In this document: positions 6,601 to 12,900 of the stretch, piece after piece
How positions within the stretch are numbered: position 1 is the first letter of the stretch
Layout: every line of letters starts with the position of its first letter
Assembly: GCA_028565635.1 (NCBI GenBank)
Contig: JAOXYB010026779.1
Location: 1-15,676, forward strand
DNA from: Phoronis ovalis
Taxonomy: Eukaryota; Phoronida; Phoronidae
Length of the DNA: 15,676 nt
Reading direction: 5' to 3'
The notes under the pieces: generated by a model
The model's input: the letters and a program-made list of their open reading frames with translations, nothing else
Databases searched by the model: none
What the model was told of the DNA's origin: nothing
Translations under genes and position numbers: made by a program

Positions 6601-8491
6601 TTTTTAACATTTATTAATAATTCAAAGATTATTCGTGGTATTTACAATTAGATCATGGTGAAGTATGCCAAATTTCACTAGAAGAAGATTGGAAGAAATA
6701 CATTCAAGACATGTAGCTTGTAGCAAATTCCCATTTTATAGTAGGAGCAAAAAACCTCTTATTAAGCATTTCAAACAGAATACAAGGAAATCTATTGTAT
6801 GAAAAAAAGTTTTTGTAATTTTTTGCACTTAAACTTATGTCAAGGTTTAGAAAAATATTGGTTATCATTAAATTAAGTTTACTGATTTTGAGAAATTAAT
6901 TAAGTATTTTAATTAATAAAGAAATTAATAAAGTATTTTAAATATTAGTTGTTTACATTTTTTGGTGCGAAAACTAGAGTTCCAGCAGGATAATCTGTCC
7001 ATCAGGACTTCCAGCAGAGCAACCTCTCAATCAACTTTAAGTTATACTTTCTGTGCTTTCGTATTTAAATGCCTAGGTTTAGTTGTCTCGTTGTCTCGTG
7101 TATTTGCAAAATGGCGGGGAAAATGGCCGATAATTTGATGCAGCAGATTTCAGATTTAGAGTGAGAATCAGTTGCTTTTGCTCAATGGGTACATTTACTA
7201 TCGGAATTCTTATTAATATCTCTAAATCTTTAAAGAAATTATGGACGCAGTTATAAATACATTACATCTTCATTCGCCTCCTTTCTTTTTTTGTAAAGTT
7301 TACCAAAGTTTTGATCGCTCTTGATAAAATGTTGTTTTATTTTATTTAGGCATTTCGAAAATGCTACTATAAAATTATTTGGACGTCATGTTCTCTAGCT
7401 GGCAAAGGAATACTCCAGTACATGGGGTTAGCACATTATAATTGTCACTTTTTTTTTTACATAAAAAATTAAATATGATTATACTGAAACATAAAACAAA
7501 AGCACAAAATTAGATGAAAAGCGCAAAGAGCTAATGACTGGATGTTCCAAGTGCTACGTGGTTGTTCCTGTTTCTATACCGGTACCCTTCAAACCGCTTT
7601 AATAAACTCGTCCATACAACAGGTAATAGGATAAATCAGTAATTGTCAATTATTCACTATGGAGACAGAAAAGTGGACGTATACCAATATGTTATCATCA
7701 CTGATCATAACTTCCGTTTAGATTTGACAGAAATTATATATTTAATTTTAAAAAAAACAACTGTGGCACCACAGAATTTTATGCAATAAAGGTACCACCT
7801 TTTGTCCTATTCACTGTGCAAAAATCAGAACATGAGGGTCTAGCTTAGCCTTAAATTAATACAAGAGCCATATCACTGTTATTGTTGCAAGGTTGTCTGG
7901 CTGTTTTTTCTCTTAGGGTTAATGTTTCATAAAATTTATCATTTAATGGACTTCAGGTATAAAGATTGATTTAGACAAAACATATTCATACAGCATTTAT
8001 AGTAAAAATTGCAGGAACCTCAATATTAAAGTGTATCATATTCAACTACGTTTTATATCATTGTAGGTGGTAAACTTTGGTTTGACTCCTATGATTGTGC
8101 AAGCTTTGTACTGAGGGCATTACAACAACTGAACGGGTTGGGAGTACGGTTTAACCAAAGCATTAAACTTAACTATACAAGAATACATCTGTATAGTGAT
8201 GAACCCATGTTTCTTGGAAATCAAAGCCTTATATTTAGAAAAGATAAAAATGAAACTTTGGCAAATGATATTATTGAATTCTACAAACACTTCCAGTCCA
8301 AGCAACCTACATGGAAACTAATATGGAGTATAATCGAAGCTTCTGACAAAATATTTTTCAAAAAGCAATTTTATTTATTTTACAATTTTGAATATTGGTT
8401 TTTACCAATGAGAAGTCCATATATAAGGCTGACTTACAATGAAGTGCCTTTACCAAATAATAACATGAACAAAGGACAATATGAAAATTAA
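506..8491 (+). CDS. CLN5: CLN5, bis(monoacylglycero)phosphate synthase (five exons)
   Basis: The joined exons 506-624, 3844-4018, 4577-4799, 5492-5581 and 8067-8491 give 343 residues. Human CLN5 is 407 residues, or about 358 from its internal start. CLN5 is a soluble lysosomal glycoprotein with an N1pC/P60-like fold that makes the late-endosomal lipid BMP by transacylation; thioesterase (depalmitoylase) activity is also reported. Family landmarks occur in order: WPVPYKRF (35-42), [13 protein letters not shown] (50-62), IIHDALGF (100-107), NYTLEWYEL (115-123), [15 protein letters not shown] (142-156), WFDSYDC (207-213), NYTRIHLYS (238-246) and [15 protein letters not shown] near the C-terminus. 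Human catalytic His166, Glu183 and Cys280 correspond to His102, Glu119 and Cys213. Residues about 16-33 form a hydrophobic signal-anchor. Sequons at N115, N128, N162, N187, N238, N254 and N264 match seven of the eight human sites; N137 and N232 are extra. All splice sites are GT..AG and no frame break is seen. Confidence 0.95.
711..738. other. Potential G-quadruplex tract
   Basis: G runs of five (711-715), five (722-726) and eight (728-735) are followed by AGG, on the coding strand and less than 100 bases past the CLN5 exon 1 donor. The eight-base run can be split into two, so a four-run quadruplex is possible in the DNA or the nascent transcript. It probably arrived as the left edge of the repeat element next to it. 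Confidence 0.4.
711..1090. mobile_element. MITE-like element with tandem-repeat interior (copy A)
   Basis: Imperfect inverted ends lie at 737-772 and 1044-1080. GGTACTCA on the left and TGAGTACC on the right are exact complements, and the match continues through a T-rich stretch into GGGGATATGCCGC versus the complement GGGGGTGTACAGC. The interior is about seven degenerate copies of a unit of about 30 bases whose core is GGTAGCAATCCAAA. No transposase frame is present, so this is a non-autonomous element. Target-site duplications could not be defined because the flanks are G- and C-runs. Confidence 0.6.
1361..1912. mobile_element. MITE-like element with tandem-repeat interior (copy B)
   Basis: The left end GGTCCATCCCCGGGGATTA (1361-1379) and the right end TAATCCCCGGGGGGGTCC (1895-1912) are near-perfect inverted complements with one small gap. 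Between them are about ten copies of a unit of about 30 bases with core TATAGAGGATGTCC, clearest at 1474-1600 and 1708-1850. The layout matches copy A, but both the internal unit and the outer end differ. A separate G/C-rich repeat (about 1607-1705) interrupts the array. The open frames in both directions are by-products of the repeats. Confidence 0.6.
1607..1705 (-). repeat. Nested dispersed repeat, inverted copy near 6041
   Basis: The stretch running from a GGGGTAACGCCCCCCAAGG block through GGTGCAATGCTC (1631-1642) into an A-rich tail matches, in reverse complement, the block around 6041-6060. That block reads GAGCATTGCACC followed by TTGGGGTACCCCC and is preceded by a T-rich run. Twelve core bases match exactly and the flanking composition also corresponds. 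It sits inside the tandem array of copy B, so it looks like a later insertion. Its ends are approximate. Confidence 0.45.
2406..2575 (+). repeat. Partial copy of the 330-bp repeat
   Basis: This stretch contains the hallmark TTTTTATCCGATGAGCTTCAT, then the TACAGGTCAATATGCAGGTCA block, then CTTCCAATATGGCC. These are the same landmarks, in the same order, as in the array at 11013-12345 in the centrin intron. It covers about the first half of one unit and ends where the fold-back element begins. It is non-coding. Confidence 0.65.
2581..3304. mobile_element. Fold-back element with ~150-bp inverted repeats
   Basis: The arms at 2581-2729 and 3152-3304 are long, near-continuous reverse complements. 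Both begin CAAGGCACCTG.ATAAA and share AACGTGGTATTTTGAATTTT-type and TTTTTTATGAAAAATGTTTA blocks, with roughly 80-85 % identity by eye over the outer 110 bases and weaker identity further in. The centre of about 420 bases is AT-rich and encodes nothing recognisable. This is the structure of a non-autonomous fold-back or long-TIR DNA transposon. The flanks (ATAA on the left, AAGT on the right) give no convincing target-site duplication. Confidence 0.75.
3484..3553 (+). repeat. 70-bp repeat tail, copy 1
   Basis: This segment matches 12364-12433 without a gap; nine of 70 bases differ and eight of those are transitions. In both places it lies downstream of 330-bp-repeat sequence. In one frame it reads through [14 protein letters not shown]; see the finding on possible retropepsin ancestry. 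Confidence 0.7.
3844..4018 (+). CDS. CLN5: CLN5 exon 2
   Basis: One base completes Lys40, followed by 58 codons (residues 41-98). It contains the conserved [13 protein letters not shown] block with Cys52 and Cys59, then [22 protein letters not shown] and GDLLAKF. The human equivalents are PYCQAKYTFCPTG and IEVFRLQAPVWEFKYGDLL. The acceptor is ATTTTAG at 3837-3843 and the donor is TTT|GTAAGT at 4019. The open frame continues through both splice sites, but the family alignment stops exactly at them. Confidence 0.92.
4019..4576 (+). other. CLN5 intron 2
   Basis: This 558-bp intron is AT-rich, with donor GTAAGT and acceptor TTTTTTGTAG. I see no repeat, RNA gene or additional exon in it. Confidence 0.85.
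4577..4799 (+). CDS. CLN5: CLN5 exon 3 (catalytic His and Glu)
   Basis: 74 codons plus one base encode residues 99-172. The reading begins [11 protein letters not shown], before the first ATG of the open frame, and aligns to human LKIMHDAIGFRS, which places the acceptor at TTGTAG (4571-4576). His102 and Glu119 are 17 residues apart, exactly as human His166 and Glu183. Sequons N115 and N128 match human N179 and N192, and N162 in QNGTL matches N227. The conserved [15 protein letters not shown] block carries Cys143 and Cys149. The donor is ACAG|GTAAAA, a weaker match than the others. Confidence 0.93.
4800..5491 (+). other. CLN5 intron 3
   Basis: This 692-bp AT-rich intron has donor GTAAAA and acceptor TTTTGTATAG. 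I recognise no repeat, structured RNA or coding exon in it. Confidence 0.85.
5492..5581 (+). CDS. CLN5: CLN5 exon 4
   Basis: This 90-base exon runs from the last two bases of the Gly173 codon to the first base of the Gly203 codon. It encodes [10 protein letters not shown], the DNKTG sequon at N187 and [11 protein letters not shown]. The human counterpart is [30 protein letters not shown]. The acceptor is GTATAG|GT and the donor is CCAG|GTGAGA at 5582. It is short and has no ATG-initiated frame of its own, so it would be missed without the family alignment. Confidence 0.92.
5925..6080 (+). repeat. T-rich/C-rich dispersed repeat
   Basis: Long T runs lead into GTGAGCATTGCACCTTGGGG (6039-6058) and then a C-rich block ending near 6078. 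It is the reverse-complement relative of 1607-1705 in CLN5 intron 1. The T-rich leader also corresponds to the A-rich tail there, with a shared GGCAA..ACTTGC pattern. The boundaries are approximate. Confidence 0.45.
6892..6940 (+). repeat. 20-bp direct repeat
   Basis: GAAATTAATTAAGTATTTTA (6892-6911) is repeated with one mismatch at 6921-6940, separated by nine AT-rich bases. It is a local duplication inside the TTAA element with no evident function. Confidence 0.55.
7111..7398 (+). CDS. Possible two-exon mini-ORF inside the TTAA element
   Basis: ATG at 7111 in good context (AAAATGG) opens a frame of 16 codons beginning [12 protein letters not shown], ending at a donor TTAGA|GTGAGA (7161). 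An acceptor TTATTTAG|G (7349) would continue the same frame as [16 protein letters not shown] to a TAG at 7396-7398, giving 32 residues. AATAAA follows at 7601-7606. I do not recognise the peptide. It could be a real small gene, a 5' exon captured from a host gene, or chance. Without transcripts this is weak. Confidence 0.2.
8067..8491 (+). CDS. CLN5: CLN5 exon 5 (catalytic Cys, C-terminus)
   Basis: Two bases complete Gly203, then residues 204-343 and tandem stops TAA TAA (8489-8494). WFDSYDC carries the catalytic Cys213. NYTRIHLYS (N238), GNQS (N254) and NETL (N264) keep three glycosylation positions of the human protein. The conserved [17 protein letters not shown] tract and the YNEVPLP end match human [16 protein letters not shown] and YEEIPLP. 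The last human sequon (N401) is replaced by NNNMNKG here. The acceptor is CATTGTAG|GT at 8066/8067. Confidence 0.95.
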
Positions 8492-8595
8492 TAATCTATA
8501 TAAAGTTACTTAGTAGTTAGTATATTTAACTTAATATGTGCTTTATAAGTCTTGACATAATTTATTTTAACTTATTTTTGCTTTATTACCATTAT

Positions 8596-8605
8596 AATAA
8601 ATAAA
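8596..8605 (+). terminator. CLN5 polyadenylation signals
   Basis: Two overlapping AATAAA hexamers lie at 8596-8601 and 8600-8605, about 105 bases past the stop codon. They would give a short 3' UTR. The cleavage site itself is not identifiable. Confidence 0.6.
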
Positions 8606-9663
8606 ATATGCTTGACATTGAATTAACTTAATTGAATTATAAAATTCATGTCTGATATTTTAGAAGTTTTTAAAAACTAAAGTTCACACTATATCACATA
8701 TCTCCTGCACTTGCGTATCTTACACAATTCTCAGGTCTTACACCTCATTTCCCAGGCCACAAAAGAGTTGCACCATGCGAGAACTATGGTGTGCAACCAA
8801 AGAACTGGTGTATAGAAAGAATGGTGCAACAAACAAAGTATGGTAGGCATGTACTTGCATTTGAACAAGCAAAATCTGTTGCAGAAGGTACATGAAAGGG
8901 ACATAATGGTAATAAGCCATTTAGTTGTGATATTGAATGTCATTAAAATGGAAATTGGTAACTACAAACCGTATCATGAAATAGACCAAACAACTTCTCT
9001 TCAGTAAATGTATAGTATGTGTGCACATAAAAATTTAGTACAACATTTTTTTAAAACAATATATAGGGATTTTTTTGAGTTTGTACTGTGTGAGCTAAAG
9101 CTATCAACTTCAGATGCTGAAAAATAGTTGCCTTTTCAAGAGGTTTTTTTCTGTTCAAATGCATGGGGAAATGCTATGCAGAAATTTACACCTAAATATG
9201 TGTCTTATAATTTAAGACCACCAATCAAAAAATTTGATTCCACCCCTCCTCATTCCAGAAATGTAAGGATTTGAAATTTTGATGATCACCGACAAAATTT
9301 TGACACAATTAACTTGGGATTCTGCTAGATCACTTAAATTTAACAACACCAGCGATATACCATAGCCTCTCTATTCTGTTTAACTATCAGAAATGATTAC
9401 AACTGCTGTGGGATATTGTTATCAAACTCCCTTATTCAATAGAATTTGGCATTAGTAGGCCCTTGTTGAAAATAATGGCTATGTAATGGAATAAAACTTG
9501 GTATCTACTGTAACATAGGAATAGCACAAGCCCAAAGCAGGGTAAAATATGGTAAGTTAATTTTTACAACTACGTTGTTTTTAGTGTATATGTAAACTAA
9601 ATAAGAATCTATTTTTGGCATATAAAAATAAGATAACTGCTTAAATAAAATAACTTAAATACA
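8606..9663. other. Intergenic region between convergent genes
   Basis: About 1 kb lies between the CLN5 and centrin polyadenylation signals. Apart from the inverted repeat at 8767-8830 I see no gene, RNA or repeat with recognisable structure. Open frames are short and unrelated to known families by eye. Confidence 0.6.
8767..8830. repeat. Small inverted repeat, three arms
   Basis: GTTGCACCAT (8767-8776) has an exact reverse complement ATGGTGCAAC at 8821-8830 and an imperfect one, ATGGTGTGCAAC, at 8786-8797. Either pairing would form a hairpin with a 9- or 44-base loop. It lies just beyond the CLN5 polyadenylation signals. Function is unknown. Confidence 0.5.
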
Positions 9664-9669
9664 TTTATT
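9664..9669 (-). terminator. Centrin polyadenylation signal
   Basis: TTTATT on the plus strand is AATAAA on the minus strand, 155 bases past the centrin stop codon. It is the first such hexamer downstream of the stop. Confidence 0.5.
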
Positions 9670-9823
9670 CACCTATTGTATCCATCAAGTTAAAATGACA
9701 GGCCTAGGAATTGAAAACATCAACATTTAAGTATAATTTTTAGAGGATTGAAAGGTAATCAAAAAATTTCAAAAGGGAGATTCCTGATACACAAAATTAT
9801 TCTTAACTATGATAAAAGTCAAT

Positions 9824-9913
9824 TTAATATAAACTCGTCTTCTTCATAATGCGCAAAAATTCACTTTCATTGATTTCCCCATCCCCATCTCGGTCAGCTT
9901 CATCAATCATTTC
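9824..9913 (-). CDS. CETN2: Centrin last exon (EF-hand 4, C-terminus)
   Basis: 29 codons plus TAA encode [19 protein letters not shown] and end KKTSLY, the diagnostic C-terminus of centrin-1/2. The fourth EF-hand loop has Asp at positions 1, 3 and 5 and Glu at 12, so it should bind calcium. The acceptor on the minus strand is CTTACAG at 9920-9914. The stop codon is 9826-9824. Confidence 0.92.
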   Translation of the reverse strand, partial: EMIDEADRDGDGEINESEFLRIMKKTSLY

Positions 9914-12900
9914 CTGTAAGAAAAAAGGCAAGCATATGCAACATGGATAAGAACAATAACCTCTGTAACAGGAAATACTACAATGACAGGTGAAACAGTT
10001 TAGAATTATATCACCTTGGTTTATGCATTACCATTTAATAACTGTGTGTGTTATCATCAGTACTGTGATCTGAGATACACATTTATGCAGTGAATACGGA
10101 AACATAATTTGAAAGAACAGCGATGTATAAGAGATTCTGTGAACTCCATGCCAGGATGTTATCCAAGAAATACGAAATACATTCACCTGTAATTCTTCGT
10201 CTGTCAGATTTTCACCTAGCTCCTTGGCAACTCTTTTTAAATTCTTGAATGATATTTTTCCTGTTTCATCATCATCGAATAATCGGAATGCTTTCAGAAT
10301 TTCTTCTTTCGAGTCTTTCTCACTCATTTTCTGGGTCATCATACTTAAAAACTCGTTGAAATCTATTGTTCCTGGAAGCAAAACAAGTTACATTCAACAA
10401 TCCAACATAAGCTGATTATAGCATCTTTTAACATTTAGGTGATCAATCTATAATTTTTTTATTTATACTATTTTGCAAGAGGAAAGATGCACTAACAAAA
10501 TCAACAGTGGCAGCAATCCCAGTGGGAACTAAAATACTGACTAAGGTTTATCATTTATACAAAGGATCGTCAGATTCTGTAAGTGATGAAATTAAACCAA
10601 AAATTCAAATTGTTGTCACTGAAAGGTTTGAAAAATGAAACCAATATAGAGGTTACTTTTTATAAGTTTTATCAAACCTGTTCCCTCCTTATCTATATCG
10701 GCAATCATTTTCTTAATTTCTTCTTTCTTGGGCTCAAATCCTAATGCTCTCATTGCAACCTAAAATATATACAAGGATATCTCTTCAAATGTCCCCTAGC
10801 CAGAAATTGACAGATTTTGACTAGTATTTGTGTATTGAAAAATTATTGATTTACTTTAAAAACATCAATACATGTCTCCCTAGTGAAGAAATTCAGAAAA
10901 TGTGGTACAGTTACAATAGGTACACCGACAGCCAAATACAGCTAGGCATGCAACTCCTTATATTAAGCCAATCGTACAGAGTGCATTGACCTATAGCTGT
11001 GGGCTGTGAATCGTGTCGTTGCCCATAACACTTTTTATTTTCCAGCGATAACAACTTTTTACCCGATCAGCTTCATATGCGTTACAGAGTAAATACATGT
11101 CAAATTGCACGTTGGTCATAATTTTGACCTTGATTAATTCCTATATGGCTGACTGGCGGCCATGTCTGTTCCCAAAGGGGCATGTTACTTTGCATGAGTT
11201 GCGGAGAAGACTATATGTTGACTGGACGATTGGAAAAGTGGATTCATAAAGGCCATAGGCTGGTGGGCGTAATAGACTAGTTGTCATTTTGGAATAACCT
11301 GGAAAAGTGGGTCAAATGGTGATTTTAATGTTCGACACTTTTCGCTGTGCGTAACACTTTCTTTCTTTCTGTCCCAATAACTGCTTGAGTTTTTATCTGA
11401 TCAGCTTCATATTAATACAGGGAAAATAGAGGTCAATATACAGACCTGGTAAATTTTTGACCGGGATCAATTCCAAGATGGCTGGAGGGCTGCCATTTTT
11501 GTTCCCAAGAAGGCACATTACATTGCACCGCATACCATAAAGACAAAGCGCTGACTAGACGATCCAAAGGTGGATTAAAAAAGGCCATAGGTTGGTGAGC
11601 GTAATAGGCTAGGTGACATTTTAAAATGACCTTGAGACCAGCTTTAGATGCAGGGTAAATACAGGTTAAAGTGTAGATCACAGAATTTCAAAAAGGCCAT
11701 AGGCTGGTAGCCGTAATAGGCTATGCAACGTTTCGGAATGATCGAAAAAAGTGGATCAAACACCAATCCAAATCTTTGACATTTTTCGTTGTGTTGCACT
11801 TTCTTTGTCTCACAGTAATTCCTTCAGTTTTTAAAATGGCCGACTGGTGGCCATATTTGTTCCCGAGGGCATGTCAGTTTCCATTGCTTACCAGAAAGAC
11901 AAACCGTTGCCTAGATGATTTGAAGGTGGATTCAAGAATGCCATGGATTGTTGGGCATAATAGGCTTGGTGACATTTTAAAATGATCTTGAGCAGTGGAT
12001 CTGATTTTTTGTGTGTAATACATTCTTTGTTTCACAATAACTGTTTCAGTTGTTATCCGATCAGCTTCATATTTGATAGGGATAAGTACAGGATACCATG
12101 CAGGTCAGTTGTAATTTTGATCCAGATCACTTCCAAATGGTCGAATGGTGGCCATATTTGTTCCCAAGAGGGCAAGTCAGGTTGTGCAGCATACCGGAGA
12201 CGCAGCATTGACTAGACTATTCAAAGGTTGAAACACAAAGCACATATTGGTTGGGTGTATTAGGCTAGGTAACATTTTAGAATGGACTTGGAAAAGTGTG
12301 TCAAATGATGATGCAAATCTTTAACATTTATTGTATACGATACTTCACTGCTACCCACCAGGGCTGCAGATCACATACAACCTAGAACATGATCTGATTC
12401 TAGGGATGAGATGGGCACCTGACATCACAAATGTCTTGTCTATATTACAGATCACAAAGTGGTATCATATTTTCCAAGTCTTTATGAAAAAAGCTTTAAC
12501 AAAGTCCATTTTGTAGTAAAGTCATCACATTTGCATACTTATTTTAATTTCAATCTGCCAATACATATAAAACAAAGCCATCACATTGGAAGTGTGAGCA
12601 CTCTGCTAAAAATGGGTCACGTTATATGTTTTATAGCATTAACTGAGCTATGATATTGGAGTATGTAGTAGCAAACTTAAAATAAAGTTATTTGTCAACA
12701 TTATTTGTTATTTGTTCTCCATTTAGGGCGCAGTCCCACTGAATCTATTCATGAGTATTTGGAGGTTCTACTCATTGCACAAGCCGTAAGTTAAATATAA
12801 GATTGATAAATAGTCTGTTTAATTAATTTTATTTCTCCACTTTAACCTGTTTGAGCATCTAGTTTCTAGAAAGTGTACATAATCAAGGAATATTTGTGAG

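Larger units (their letters stand above)
6238..7854. mobile_element. TTAA-flanked non-autonomous element (~1.6 kb)
   Basis: The left end is TTAA followed by GGCTAAGCTAGACTCATG (6242-6259). The right end is the complement, CATGAGGGTCTAGCTTAGCC (7831-7850), followed by TTAA. Thirteen outer bases match exactly, and after a two-base gap TCATG matches too. A TTAA target-site duplication with short inverted ends is the hallmark of piggyBac-type insertions. The ends start GGC rather than the CCC usual for piggyBac, so the superfamily is tentative. No transposase is visible inside. TTAA is palindromic, so it could be part of the inverted end rather than a duplicated target. Confidence 0.5.
5582..8066 (+). 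other. CLN5 intron 4
   Basis: This 2.5-kb intron has donor GTGAGA and acceptor CATTGTAG. It carries the T-rich/C-rich dispersed repeat at about 5925-6080 and a TTAA-flanked element at 6238-7854 with a possible mini-ORF. The remaining parts (5582-5924 and 7855-8066) show nothing identifiable. Confidence 0.85.

Noticed and set aside
8731-8943. Two overlapping minus-strand open frames
   Set aside because: They overlap in two frames, are Cys- and His-rich with no known pattern, and span the inverted repeat beyond CLN5.
10224-10415. Plus-strand frame over the centrin exon
   Set aside because: It is antisense shadow of the EF-hand 3 exon; the minus-strand reading is a clear centrin.
11776-12215. 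Plus-strand open frames of 69-77 codons in the repeat array
   Set aside because: The frame is not conserved between units of the 330-bp repeat, so they are chance.
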